Positions 35,405 through 43,706 of a stretch of 64,000 nt of DNA are shown in pieces. The stretch is from Stenotrophomonas maltophilia (lineage in GTDB: Bacteria; Pseudomonadota; Gammaproteobacteria; Xanthomonadales; Xanthomonadaceae). Within the stretch, counting starts at the first letter, position 1, and the number at the start of each line of letters is the position of its first letter. The stretch covers positions 585,501 through 649,500 of the forward strand of contig NZ_CP106759.1 in NCBI RefSeq assembly GCF_025642255.1. The letters are read 5' to 3'. The translations under genes were made by a program, and so were the position numbers. Below the pieces are notes generated by a model. That model saw only the letters and a list, made by a program, of their open reading frames with translations, was not told the DNA's origin and searched no databases.

Positions 35405-36501
35405 ACTTCGCGCCGATCCCCGAGATCCTGGAAGACATCCGCCAGGGCCGCATGGTCGTCATCGTCGATGACGAGGACCGCGAGAACGAAGGCGACCTGA
35501 TCATGGCTGCCGAGCTGGTCAAGGCCAGCGACATCAACTTCATGGTTACCCATGGCCGTGGCCTGGTGTGCCTGCCGTTGACCCGCACCCGCGCCGCCGA
35601 CCTGGGCCTGGCGCCGATGGTGCAGGCCAACACCGCGCAGTTCCAGACCAATTTCACCGTCAGCATCGAAGCGGCTGAGGGCGTGACCACCGGCATCTCC
35701 GCCCATGACCGCGCGCATACCATCCGCACCGCGGTGAAGCCCAACGCGCGGCCGTCGGACCTGCACCAGCCCGGCCACATCTTCCCGCTGATCGCCCAGC
35801 CGGGCGGCGTGCTGACCCGCGCCGGCCACACCGAGGCGGGCGTGGACCTGGCCATGCTGGCTGGGCTGGAACCGGCCGGCGTGCTGGTGGAGATCCTCAA
35901 CCCGGACGGCAGCATGGCGCGTCGCCCGGAGCTGGAAGTGTTCGCCCGCGAGCACGGCCTGAAGATGGGCTCCATCGCCGACCTGATCGCCTACCGCCTG
36001 GCCACCGAGAAGACGGTCGAGCGCGTTGATGAGCGCGACATCGATACCGAGTTCGGCCCGTTCAGGCTGGTGACCTACCGCGACCGCATCGCCCACGACC
36101 TGCACTTCGCCCTGGTCCGCGGCACTCCCGACGCTGGCACGCCTACGCTGGTGCGCGTGCAGGTGGAGAATCCGCTGGCCGACCTGCTGCACTGGCGTCG
36201 TGACGATTTCGGCGTGGCCGCCACCGACGCGCTGCGTGCGATCGCCGCCGAAGGTGCCGGCGTGATGGTGGTGCTGTCGGCGCCGCGCGATGGCGAGGCG
36301 CTGCTCGCGCGCCTGCGCCAGCAGCCCGCACCGGTGGTGCCGGGCAAGGACAAGGATGTGGGCCAGTGGCGCCGCAATGGCGCCGGTGCGCAGATCCTGT
36401 CCGATCTGGGTCTGGGCAAGCTGCGCGTGCTGGGCACGCCGCGCCGGCAGATCGGCCTGGCCGGCTATGGCCTGGAAGTGGTGGAGACGGTGGCCCTGTA
36501 A
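35401..36501 (+). CDS. ribB: DHBP synthase RibB fused to a degenerate GTP cyclohydrolase II domain
   Basis: A 366-residue protein. Residues 1-200 are 3,4-dihydroxy-2-butanone 4-phosphate synthase with all key blocks: DDEDRENEGDLIMAA, HGRGLVCLPL, SIEAAEGVTTGISAHDRA and GHIFPLIAQPGGVL then RAGHTEAGVDLAMLAGL. The C-terminal 160 residues have the GTP cyclohydrolase II fold in outline (FGPFRLVTYRD, NGAGAQILSDLGLGKLRVLG) but no cysteine triad where the catalytic zinc should bind. Such proteins (RibBX type) supply only the DHBP step, so a separate RibA is expected elsewhere in the genome. It overlaps ribE by four bases. Confidence 0.93.
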   Translation: MNFAPIPEILEDIRQGRMVVIVDDEDRENEGDLIMAAELVKASDINFMVTHGRGLVCLPLTRTRAADLGLAPMVQANTAQFQTNFTVSIEAAEGVTTGISAHDRAHTIRTAVKPNARPSDLHQPGHIFPLIAQPGGVLTRAGHTEAGVDLAMLAGLEPAGVLVEILNPDGSMARRPELEVFAREHGLKMGSIADLIAYRLATEKTVERVDERDIDTEFGPFRLVTYRDRIAHDLHFALVRGTPDAGTPTLVRVQVENPLADLLHWRRDDFGVAATDALRAIAAEGAGVMVVLSAPRDGEALLARLRQQPAPVVPGKDKDVGQWRRNGAGAQILSDLGLGKLRVLGTPRRQIGLAGYGLEVVETVAL

Positions 36502-36513
36502 CGGTCGCCCCGT

Positions 36514-36546
36514 GGGGTCGGAGCCCGCGGTGCGGGATCCGACCCC
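36514..36546. repeat. GGGGTC...GACCCC palindromic element, copy C
   Basis: A 33-base inverted repeat, GGGGTCGGAGCCCGC then GGT then GCGGGATCCGACCCC, 13 bases after the ribB stop. A SMAG element follows two bases later. Confidence 0.7.
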
Positions 36547-36547
36547 G

Positions 36548-36570
36548 GTAGCGCCGGGCCATGCCCGGCG
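36548..36570. repeat. SMAG palindrome
   Basis: GTAGCGCCGGGCCATGCCCGGCG, an intact SMAG element (GTAG terminus plus CGCCGGGC/GCCCGGCG stem), in the ribB-ribH gap. Confidence 0.9.
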
Positions 36571-36612
36571 GATGCCAGGCCCCCGCCAACCACGGCCGGG
36601 GCCCATCCACGC

Positions 36613-36618
36613 TAGAAT
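36613..36618 (+). promoter_or_regulatory. Possible ribH -10 box (TAGAAT)
   Basis: TAGAAT lies 31 bases before the ribH start, after the two palindromes. It would give ribH-nusB a promoter independent of the FMN riboswitch. Confidence 0.35.
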
Positions 36619-36648
36619 TACCCCTTAATCGAGTCCCCCAAGCCGCAT

Positions 36649-37116
36649 ATGAGCCACTACGAAGGCGATCTTCGCACTCCCGAGTCGGCGCGCTTTGCCA
36701 TCCTGGCCAGCCGCTGGAACGCCCGCATCACCGATACGCTGGTGGCCGGCGCGCGCCAGAGCCTGGCCGGCAACGGCATCACCGAAGCCAACATCGACGT
36801 GATCCGGGTGCCGGGCGCCTGGGAACTGCCGCTGGTCGCCGCACGCCTGGCCGCCGCCCATGAACACGCCGCCATCCTCACCCTCGGCTGTGTGATCCGC
36901 GGCGACACCCGTCATTACGAACACGTGGCCGACCGCTGCGCCGAAGGCCTGATGCGCGTGCAGCTGGATTTCGGCGTGCCGGTACTGAACGGCGTGCTGG
37001 CGGTGGAACGCGTGGAAGATGCCGAGGCCCGCGCCGGCGGCAGCCACGGCAACAAGGGCGAGGAAGTCGCACTCGCCGCATTGGAAATGGTCAATCTTCT
37101 GGAGCAGCTGCCATGA
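36649..37116 (+). CDS. ribH: 6,7-dimethyl-8-ribityllumazine synthase
   Basis: RibH (155 residues) condenses DHBP with the ribitylamino pyrimidine to lumazine in an icosahedral or pentameric assembly. The substrate loop [14 protein letters not shown], the block [11 protein letters not shown], and [18 protein letters not shown] with the catalytic His are intact, followed by [13 protein letters not shown]. The ribosome site is poor. It overlaps nusB by four bases. Confidence 0.97.
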   Translation: MSHYEGDLRTPESARFAILASRWNARITDTLVAGARQSLAGNGITEANIDVIRVPGAWELPLVAARLAAAHEHAAILTLGCVIRGDTRHYEHVADRCAEGLMRVQLDFGVPVLNGVLAVERVEDAEARAGGSHGNKGEEVALAALEMVNLLEQLP

Positions 37117-37592
37117 ACAAGAACACCCAGGGCAAGCCCTCCGGTAAACCCGTCCGCCGCGATGGCATTGATCCGGTGCTGCGCTCGCGCGCGCGCCGTC
37201 GTGCCGTGCAGGCCGTCTACGCGTGGCAGATCTCCGGCGGCAACGCACAGTCGCTGATCGCCCAGTTCGCGCATGAGCAGGCCCGCGAGATCGCCGATCT
37301 GGCGTACTTCGAGGCGCTGATGCACGGCGTGCTCGACAACCGCACCGACATCGACGAAGCGCTGGGCCCGTATCTGGACCGTGGCATCGAGGAAGTCGAT
37401 GCCATCGAACGCGCGGTGCTGCGCCTGGCCGCGTACGAGCTGCGCTACCGCCTGGACGTGCCGTACCGCGTGGTGATCAACGAGGCCATCGAATCGGCCA
37501 AGCGCTTCGGCTCCGAACACGGCCACACCTACGTCAACGGTGTGCTGGACCGCGCCGCCGTGGAATGGCGCAAGGTCGAATCGGGCCACTGA
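37113..37592 (+). CDS. nusB: Transcription antitermination factor NusB
   Basis: NusB (159 residues) binds boxA RNA with NusE (S10) and supports antitermination of rRNA operons. The N-terminal [20 protein letters not shown], the middle [20 protein letters not shown], and the [24 protein letters not shown] block followed by VNGVLDRAA are all typical. The basic first 20 residues are longer than in E. coli. ribH-nusB pairing is conserved widely. Confidence 0.97.
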   Translation: MNKNTQGKPSGKPVRRDGIDPVLRSRARRRAVQAVYAWQISGGNAQSLIAQFAHEQAREIADLAYFEALMHGVLDNRTDIDEALGPYLDRGIEEVDAIERAVLRLAAYELRYRLDVPYRVVINEAIESAKRFGSEHGHTYVNGVLDRAAVEWRKVESGH

Positions 37593-37602
37593 CCCGATCG
37601 CT

Positions 37603-37645
37603 GTAGAGCCGTGCCCTGCCTGGCTTGCCGCGCAGGGCAGGGCTG
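37603..37645. repeat. Degenerate GTAG-type palindrome after nusB
   Basis: GTAGAGCC followed by a GCCCTGC/GCAGGGC stem (37613-37619 and 37632-37638) resembles a decayed member of the SMAG/REP group in the 126-base nusB-thiL gap. It could also be a terminator. Confidence 0.35.
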
Positions 37646-37718
37646 CGTCCGGTAGTGTGGCGCGTGATCGAACTGCAGCCGCGCATGGCCCGGCTGCTAC
37701 ATAAGAGCAGAACGCCCC

Positions 37719-38681
37719 ATGTCCCTGGCCGAATTCGCCCTCATCGACCGTATCCGCGCCCGCACCGCCGAGCGCGATGACGTGCTGCTCGGCATCGGTG
37801 ACGATGCCGCGCTGCTGCAGCCGCGCGCGAATGAACAGCTGGTGGTGACCGCCGATACACTCAACAGTGGCGTGCACTTCCCGGTGGAGACGCCGGCCTT
37901 CGATATCGGCTGGAAGACGCTGGCGGTCAATCTTTCCGATCTTGCGTCGATGGGCGCGCGACCGGCCTGGTGCACCCTGGCGCTGTCATTGCCGGAAACG
38001 TCCGAAGACTGGATCGAGGCATTCGCCGATGGCTTCTTCGCATTGGCCGACCAGCATGACGTCGCGCTGATCGGGGGTGACACCACGCGCGGACCGCTGT
38101 CGTTGTCTGTCACCGCAATGGGCCAGGTGGGCCGTGGTCAGGCCCTGCGCCGCGACCGTGCACAGGCCGGCGATGACATATGGGTCAGTGGCACGCTGGG
38201 GGATGCGGCAGGTGCGCTGCGCCTGTGGCAACAGGGGGCGCTGAACGTGGCCACGGCCACGTTGCTGGCCGATTACGAACGCCTGCGCGTGCGCCTGCTG
38301 CGGCCGACGCCGCGTGTCACCCTCGGCCTGCGCCTGCGTGCCTTCGCGCATGCGGCAGTGGATGTGTCCGACGGACTGCTGGCCGATCTGGGCCACATCG
38401 CCCGCCGCAGTGACGTGGCAGCGCATGTCGATACCGATGCGTTGCCGATCTCGCACGCGCTGCGTGAGCTGCTCGGCCGCGATGGCGCGCGCGACTGTGC
38501 ATTGCGTGGCGGAGACGACTACGAGCTGTGCTTCACCGCGGCCGCCGATCAGCGCGACGCACTGCATTACCTCGCCGAATCGCTGGACCTGCCGCTCACC
38601 CGCATTGGCCGCATCGCCGAAGGGCAGGGCGTGCACGTGGATGGCGAAGTGGCCGACGGTGGTTATCAGCACTTCGCCTGA
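37719..38681 (+). CDS. thiL: Thiamine-monophosphate kinase
   Basis: ThiL (320 residues) phosphorylates thiamine phosphate to the cofactor thiamine diphosphate. Family landmarks are the N-terminal GIGDDAALL with metal-binding aspartates, VNLSDLASMGARP, LIGGDTTRGPLSLSVTAMG, DVSDGLLADLGHIA and GGDDYELCFTA. It follows nusB, as in many gammaproteobacteria, after a 126-base gap. Confidence 0.97.
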   Translation: MSLAEFALIDRIRARTAERDDVLLGIGDDAALLQPRANEQLVVTADTLNSGVHFPVETPAFDIGWKTLAVNLSDLASMGARPAWCTLALSLPETSEDWIEAFADGFFALADQHDVALIGGDTTRGPLSLSVTAMGQVGRGQALRRDRAQAGDDIWVSGTLGDAAGALRLWQQGALNVATATLLADYERLRVRLLRPTPRVTLGLRLRAFAHAAVDVSDGLLADLGHIARRSDVAAHVDTDALPISHALRELLGRDGARDCALRGGDDYELCFTAAADQRDALHYLAESLDLPLTRIGRIAEGQGVHVDGEVADGGYQHFA

Positions 38682-38689
38682 CGAATGAG

Positions 38690-38715
38690 AACGCCGGGCA
38701 TGGCCCGGCGCTACC
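38690..38715. repeat. SMAG palindrome, reverse orientation
   Basis: CGCCGGGCATGGCCCGGCG followed by CTACC, a SMAG element on the reverse strand, nine bases after thiL in the gap between convergent genes. Confidence 0.88.
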
Positions 38716-38753
38716 GTCCTGACACGGACGGCGTTCATGCACAGGGCGGCGCC

Positions 38754-40139
38754 TCATGCAGGAGGCAGCACCTTGCCCGGGTTGAGGATGCCATCCGGGT
38801 CCAGCGTGGCCTTGATCGCGCGCATGGTCGCCAGCGTGGCGGGAGTGAACGCCTGCGCCATGAAATCGCGCTTGGCCAGGCCAATGCCATGTTCACCGGA
38901 CAGTGTGCCGCCCAGCGCCAGCGTCAGCGCGAAGATCTTCGGCAGCGCCGCATGCGCTCGCGCGCTCTCATCGGCATCGTCCGGGTGGTACAGGATGTTG
39001 ACATGCAGGTTGCCGTTGCCGGCATGGCCGAAGGTGACGATGGTCAGGCTGTACTCGCCTGCCAGCGCCTGTACCCCGGCAACCAGGTCGGGAATGCGCG
39101 ATACCGGCACCACCACGTCTTCGTTGATCTTGCCGGGTGCAACGCTGCGCAGCGCGGGCGACAGTGCCTTGCGCGCCGCCCACAGCTGGTCGCGTGCGCG
39201 GCCCTCCATCGCTACGTCCAGTTCCATCATGCCGTCGCCTTCGGCAGCGCTGGCCAGCGCCTGCAGCAGGTAGGGCAGGGTGTCGTGGTCGCCATCGGCC
39301 TCGACCAGCAGCATCGCGCCGGCCTCCGGTACGTCGGCGCCATTGAGGCGCAGCAGCTCCAGGCTGCGCGCGTCCATGAACTCCAGGCGGGTCGGTACCA
39401 CTGGCTGCGACATCAGCCGCGATACCGCGGCGGCGGCGGCATCGGCATCGCGGTACAGCACGCGCAGTCCGGCCTGCGCGACCGGCAGCGGCGTCAGCTT
39501 CAAGGTAGCTTCCACGATCAGCGCCAGGGTGCCCTCGCTACCCACCAGCAGGTGGGTCAGGTCGTAGCCGGTGGCATCCTTGGTATAGGCACCACCGCAG
39601 CGGATCACCTCGCCGGTGCCGGTGACCGCGACCAGCCCCAGTACGTTGTCTCGGCTGGTGCCGTACTTCACCGCGCGTGGGCCACCGGCATTGCAGGCGA
39701 GATTGCCGCCGACGCTGCAGATCTCCGCGCTGGACGGGTCCGGCGCCCAGAACAGCCCATGCGGTGTCAGCGCCTGCTGCAGGGCGCCGTTGAGCACGCC
39801 AGGCTGCACCACCGCGCAGCGATCACCGGCACGGATCTCGACGATGCGATCCATGCGGGTGAACGACAGCACGATGCTGCCCGGCAGGGGCACCGCCGCC
39901 CCGGTGGTGCCGGTGCCCGCGCCACGCGCGACCAGGGCCACGCCGTGCACGCGGCAGGCGCGGACCAGCGCCTGCACCTGTTCGGTGTCGGCCGGCAGCG
40001 CGACGGCGGCGGGGCGTTGCCGGCGCCATGAGTTGTCCTGCGCATTCGCCTCCAGCGCGGTGTCATCCATGCGCCAGCCCTCCGTGCCCAGCAGGGCGGA
40101 CAGTTCGGCAACCAGGGCAGCGGGCAGGGCAGGGCTCAT
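38754..40139 (-). CDS. FAD-binding oxidase, D-lactate/glycolate-oxidase type
   Basis: A 461-residue VAO-fold flavoenzyme. The N-terminal FAD_binding_4 domain includes VALVARGAGTGTTGAAVPLP, WAPDPSSAEICSVGGNLACN and KYGTSRDNVLGL. The C-terminal FAD-oxidase domain includes LEFMDARSLELLR, TFGHAGNGNLHVNILY and LSGEHGIGLAKRDFM. Relatives oxidise D-lactate, D-2-hydroxyglutarate or glycolate and pass electrons to quinone or cytochrome c. No partner subunit gene is adjacent, so the substrate is open. Its length lacks the extra iron-sulfur domain of fused enzymes. Confidence 0.88.
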   Translation of the reverse strand: MSPALPAALVAELSALLGTEGWRMDDTALEANAQDNSWRRQRPAAVALPADTEQVQALVRACRVHGVALVARGAGTGTTGAAVPLPGSIVLSFTRMDRIVEIRAGDRCAVVQPGVLNGALQQALTPHGLFWAPDPSSAEICSVGGNLACNAGGPRAVKYGTSRDNVLGLVAVTGTGEVIRCGGAYTKDATGYDLTHLLVGSEGTLALIVEATLKLTPLPVAQAGLRVLYRDADAAAAAVSRLMSQPVVPTRLEFMDARSLELLRLNGADVPEAGAMLLVEADGDHDTLPYLLQALASAAEGDGMMELDVAMEGRARDQLWAARKALSPALRSVAPGKINEDVVVPVSRIPDLVAGVQALAGEYSLTIVTFGHAGNGNLHVNILYHPDDADESARAHAALPKIFALTLALGGTLSGEHGIGLAKRDFMAQAFTPATLATMRAIKATLDPDGILNPGKVLPPA

Positions 40140-40236
40140 GTTGGATCTCGTGGAACAACCGGTACGGAGTGGATGGCCTTACAGGCGGCTTCTGCGCCGG
40201 GCATCGGCACGGCAGCGTGGGTGATGATCGAGGGCA

Positions 40237-40605
40237 TCAGCAGTCGTCCAGCCGGAATGCGTCGCGCAGCCAGTGCAGCTGTGGCGGTTCGCCGCTGGCC
40301 TCGACCACGTCGAAGCGGCAGGGCGCATCGGCCAGTGCAGGATGCGCCTGCAGGTACAACTGTGCGGCCTGTACCAGGCGCCGGCATTTGCGGGGGTCGA
40401 CCGAGGCGGCAGCGCCGCCGAAGTCGCTGCGCGCGCGGTACCGCACCTCCACGAAAACCACGGTACCGGCGTCGTCCATCACCAGGTCCAGTTCACCGCT
40501 TCGATAACGGACATTGCGCGCGCGTGGCTGCAGCCCGGCCTGTTGCAGGTGCAGCTCGGCGGCGGTTTCCATCGCCGAGCCCCGCTGCGTGCGCTCAGCG
40601 ACCAC
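40237..40605 (-). CDS. yraN: YraN/UPF0102-family nuclease-like protein
   Basis: A 122-residue protein of the UPF0102 family, which has a restriction-endonuclease-like fold and unclear function. Recognisable blocks are [20 protein letters not shown] then [18 protein letters not shown], and [20 protein letters not shown]. The E-L-D-L-V...V-E-V-R-Y-R core is the predicted active site. GTG at 40605 is chosen because homologues begin about ten residues before the conserved helix; the frame stays open further inside lpoA. It overlaps lpoA by eleven bases, a common pairing (rsmI-lpoA-yraN). Confidence 0.9.
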   Translation of the reverse strand: MVAERTQRGSAMETAAELHLQQAGLQPRARNVRYRSGELDLVMDDAGTVVFVEVRYRARSDFGGAAASVDPRKCRRLVQAAQLYLQAHPALADAPCRFDVVEASGEPPQLHWLRDAFRLDDC

Positions 40606-42316
40606 CGACGATCGGCATCGGCCGGCCGCCGCTGAAGGTCGACCACGCCGGCTGGCGCAGGATGTTGCCATTGCCATCGAGGAACAGGGTGCCGGTGGCG
40701 CCTTCCAGGCCGCCTTCGTTGGCCAGCTTGTCCAGATAGCTGCTGATCTTCCACGCGTCGGCGCCGAAGGCGAACAGGCGGCCGGCGGCACCGCGCGCGC
40801 TGGGCAGCGTGCTGGCGACCTGGCTGGCCGACGGCAGGCCGGAGACACTGCGCACGTTCCAGGCTTCATTCGGGTAGACGATGCCGTCCAGTGCCACGTC
40901 TTCCTCCACCTTGCCGCTGCCGATGGTCAGCTGGGACGTACCGACGCGGGTGGCGCCGCCGACACCGGCCAGCGCCAGCTGCGGCGCAAGCAGCCGCGCC
41001 TGCGGAGCGCGCACGGCGAGAAACACAGCGTCGACCTGGCCGGCATTGCGCACCTGGGCGCCGACATCGCCCACCGCTTCAGGGACCGATACCGTGGCGG
41101 CCACCTGGCCACCGCGCTGGGTGAAACGCTGGGAGAAGGCCGCGGCGGCGCGGCGGCCGGTATCGTCGCTGCTGCTGATGACCAGGGCGCGATTGCGCTC
41201 ACGGCCGCGCAGGTATTCGGCGGCGACGATGCCGTCGTCTTCCGGGGCGAGCGAGAAGCCGGCGCTGCCGGCCGGCGGTGAATCCTTGCCACGGTTCAGT
41301 GCCAGCACCGGCACCTGCAGCGGCTGGCGGCCGTATACCGCATCCACTTCATCGCGGCCCAGCGGGCCGACGACGAAGTCGGCACCGGAGGCCACTGCCT
41401 TGTCGTAAGCAGCCAATGCACCGGCCGGCGTGCCGGCGGTATCGAAGAAATTGATGTCCGGGCGGCGGCGCGATTCGCCGTAATAGGCGGCGAGCAGGCC
41501 ATCGCGCACCGGCTGTGCCGCGGTGGCAAGGCGGCCACTGAGTGGCAGCAGCACGGCCAGCTTCGCCGGCGGGCGGTAGCCATCGCTCATTGCCGGCGGG
41601 CGCTTGCTGGTATCGAACTGGGCGGCACCGTCGCGGTCGAACGGACGCGGAAGCGGCAGGCCGCGGGCGATCAACGCACGGCCGGCGAAGTTGTACAGCG
41701 GATCGTTGGCCGGCAGCGCGGCGGCACGGCTGCGCAGGGTGGCATCGTCGAGGGTGCCGAGCAGGCCTGAAATGGCCGCCTGGTTCTCGTTGCGCGCGCT
41801 GCCGGTGAGGCCGGCCTGCGCGCGTGCGCGGTCGCTGGCGGCGCCGAAGGCATCGCCAGTGGCCTGCAGGGCCTGGGCACGGGCGAGCAGCCAGCGCGTG
41901 CGCAGGCCGGGTGCGACGTTGTCGCCATTGTCCTTGAGCAGGGCCAACGCCTGTGCGGGTTGCTTGTCAGCCAGTGCCAGCTCGGCGCCGGTCAGCTGGT
42001 AACGCTGCAGGCTGGCACCGGACAGCTGGCGGGCGCTGAGCTGCCCCAACAGGCTGCGCGCGCGGGTGCTGTCGCCGGCCAGGTGCCACGCCCAGGCTGC
42101 ATCCGCCAGGGCATTGCTGCGCGCGCTGCCGCGCAGGGTGGCCGCCAGGCCCTCCAGCTGCATCGCGGCGTCGCGCGGCTTGCCCTGTTCGATCAGCGCC
42201 AGCGCCTGGCTCTGGGCCGGCGATTCGGGCGCGCTGGTGAAGCTGGTGGTGGCACAGCCGGCCAGGAGCATCAGCGACAACGAAAGGGCGGAGATGCGTG
42301 CGGCGGGCTTGTTCAT
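40595..42316 (-). CDS. lpoA: Penicillin-binding protein activator LpoA/LppC family lipoprotein
   Basis: A 573-residue outer-membrane lipoprotein; signal [14 protein letters not shown] with lipobox Cys near residue 20. The N-terminal half is helical TPR-like and Ala-rich. The C-terminal half is a periplasmic-binding-protein fold ([20 protein letters not shown] then [44 protein letters not shown]). In E. coli LpoA activates PBP1A. In xanthomonads the role is inferred from family and from its place between rsmI and yraN. The start is Met5 of the longest frame, directly before the signal peptide. Confidence 0.88.
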   Translation of the reverse strand: MNKPAARISALSLSLMLLAGCATTSFTSAPESPAQSQALALIEQGKPRDAAMQLEGLAATLRGSARSNALADAAWAWHLAGDSTRARSLLGQLSARQLSGASLQRYQLTGAELALADKQPAQALALLKDNGDNVAPGLRTRWLLARAQALQATGDAFGAASDRARAQAGLTGSARNENQAAISGLLGTLDDATLRSRAAALPANDPLYNFAGRALIARGLPLPRPFDRDGAAQFDTSKRPPAMSDGYRPPAKLAVLLPLSGRLATAAQPVRDGLLAAYYGESRRRPDINFFDTAGTPAGALAAYDKAVASGADFVVGPLGRDEVDAVYGRQPLQVPVLALNRGKDSPPAGSAGFSLAPEDDGIVAAEYLRGRERNRALVISSSDDTGRRAAAAFSQRFTQRGGQVAATVSVPEAVGDVGAQVRNAGQVDAVFLAVRAPQARLLAPQLALAGVGGATRVGTSQLTIGSGKVEEDVALDGIVYPNEAWNVRSVSGLPSASQVASTLPSARGAAGRLFAFGADAWKISSYLDKLANEGGLEGATGTLFLDGNGNILRQPAWSTFSGGRPMPIVGGR

Positions 42317-42397
42317 GATCGGGTCCATGCGATGAGGGCAGCGGCCTTGGCCAGGTACACGCTAGGATTCTACCCTTGCCCCGTGAGTACCGCTGAA

Positions 42398-43216
42398 ATG
42401 AGTGTCCCCACCCTGTATGTCGTCGCCACGCCGATCGGCAACCTGGCCGATCTGAGTCCGCGCGCACAGGAGGTGCTGCGTTCGGTAGCGGCGATCTGTG
42501 CCGAAGACACGCGGCGCAGCGGCCAGCTGTTGTCCCATTTCGGCATCCAGCAGCCGCTGGTGGCGCTGCACGAGCACAACGAAGACGCCCTGGCGCAGCG
42601 ACTGGTCTCGCGCCTGCAGGCGGGCGAATCGCTGGCGCTGGTCAGCGATGCCGGCACGCCGCTGGTCAGCGATCCCGGCTTCCGCCTGGTACGGGCCGCG
42701 CGCGCGGCGGGCATCCGGGTCAGCCCGGTTCCGGGTGCCTGTGCCGCCATTGCCGCGCTCAGCGTGGCCGGCCTGCCCAGCGATCGCTTCAGTTTCGAGG
42801 GATTCCTGCCGGCCAAGGCCAGCGGGCGCCGCGACCGGCTGCAGGCGCTCGCCGGCGAGGTGCGCACGATGGTGTTCTACGAATCCTCGCACCGGATCGC
42901 CGAGTCCCTGGCGGACATGGCGGCGATCTTCGGCGGTGAGCGGCCTGCGGTGCTGGCGCGGGAGCTGACCAAGCTGTTCGAGACCGTGCTGGATGGCGAT
43001 CTGGCGGCCTTGCTGGCAACGGTCGAAGCCGACGAGAACCAGCGCAAGGGCGAGTTTGTGGTGATGGTGCAGGGGGCCGGCGACGACGAGGAAGCGCAGC
43101 TGGCCCATGGCCGTCGCGTCTACGCCACATTGAGCGAGCACCTGCCGCCGTCGACCGCCGCCAAGCTGGCCGCCGAGCTGACCGGCGCACCGCGCAAGGC
43201 GTTGTACGGCCGGTAG
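42398..43216 (+). CDS. rsmI: 16S rRNA 2'-O-ribose methyltransferase RsmI (C1402)
   Basis: RsmI (272 residues) methylates the ribose of C1402 in 16S rRNA using SAM. Landmarks are LYVVATPIGNLADLSPRAQE, AEDTRRSGQLL, ALVSDAGTPLVSDPGFRLV, FSFEGFLPAKASGRRDRL and the C-terminal KFT-like RRVYATLSEHLPPSTAAKLA. ATG 42398 is preferred; an in-frame GTG at 42383 would add five residues. The stop codon TAG is formed by the GTAG end of a SMAG palindrome. It is divergent from lpoA with an 81-base gap. Confidence 0.96.
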   Translation: MSVPTLYVVATPIGNLADLSPRAQEVLRSVAAICAEDTRRSGQLLSHFGIQQPLVALHEHNEDALAQRLVSRLQAGESLALVSDAGTPLVSDPGFRLVRAARAAGIRVSPVPGACAAIAALSVAGLPSDRFSFEGFLPAKASGRRDRLQALAGEVRTMVFYESSHRIAESLADMAAIFGGERPAVLARELTKLFETVLDGDLAALLATVEADENQRKGEFVVMVQGAGDDEEAQLAHGRRVYATLSEHLPPSTAAKLAAELTGAPRKALYGR

Positions 43217-43235
43217 CGCCGGGCCATGCCCGGCG
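43213..43235. repeat. SMAG palindrome forming the rsmI stop codon
   Basis: GTAGCGCCGGGCCATGCCCGGCG, an intact SMAG element. Its TAG (43214-43216) is the stop codon of rsmI. Confidence 0.9.
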
Positions 43236-43287
43236 TGCGCGTCGCGCGGCATCGAACAGCCACCGGGCAGGAACCACCCGCGTACGG

Positions 43288-43293
43288 TAGAAT
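43288..43293 (+). promoter_or_regulatory. rnpB -10 box (TAGAAT)
   Basis: TAGAAT ends seven bases before the predicted 5' end of RNase P RNA, the distance expected between a -10 box and the start site. Confidence 0.6.
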
Positions 43294-43300
43294 GCGCGCT

Positions 43301-43655
43301 GGCGGAGCCGGCCAGACAGTCGCGTCATCCCTTGCGGGGTGCCGAGGAAAGTCCGGGCTCCACAGGGCAAGGTGCCAGGTAACGCCTGGGCGGCGCAAGC
43401 CGACGGAAAGTGCAACAGAAAGATACCGCCTACGTCTTCTTCGGAAGGCCGGTAAGGGTGAAATGGTGCGGTAAGAGCGCACCGCGAGTCTGGTAACAGA
43501 CCGGCACGGCAAACCCCACCTGGAGCAAGACCAAATAGGGATCCTTTGGCGCGGCCCGCGTTGGATCCGGGTAGGTTGCTTGAGCGTTGCGGTGACGTAA
43601 CGCCTAGAGGAATGACTGTCCACGACAGAACCCGGCTTATCGGCCGGCTCCGCCT
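43301..43655 (+). ncRNA. rnpB: RNase P RNA (class A)
   Basis: The catalytic RNA that matures tRNA 5' ends. The ends GGCGGAGCCGGCC (43301-43313) and GGCCGGCTCCGCC (43642-43654) pair perfectly as helix P1. The universal core GAGGAAAGTCCGGGCTCC lies near 43350 and its P4 partner ACAGAACCCGGCTTAT near 43625. AGAGGAATGACTGTCC and the GAAAGTGCAACAGAAAGATA block fit the bacterial type A model. The length of about 355 bases is normal. A short T tract (CTTTTG) after the closing helix may end the transcript. Confidence 0.97.
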
Positions 43656-43667
43656 CCATTCACTTTT

Positions 43668-43690
43668 GTAGCGCCAGGCCATGCCCGGCG
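43668..43690. repeat. SMAG palindrome
   Basis: GTAGCGCCAGGCCATGCCCGGCG, a SMAG element with one stem change, 13 bases after rnpB. Confidence 0.85.
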
Positions 43691-43706
43691 GCATCCTGCC
43701 CGCCGC

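Noticed and set aside
36001..36501. Reading the ribB fusion as a fully bifunctional RibBA
   Set aside because: The zinc cysteines of GTP cyclohydrolase II are absent, so the second activity is not supported.
40028..40739. Forward frames of 159 and 188 codons across the yraN region
   Set aside because: They are shadows of yraN and lpoA, whose conserved protein motifs are on the reverse strand.
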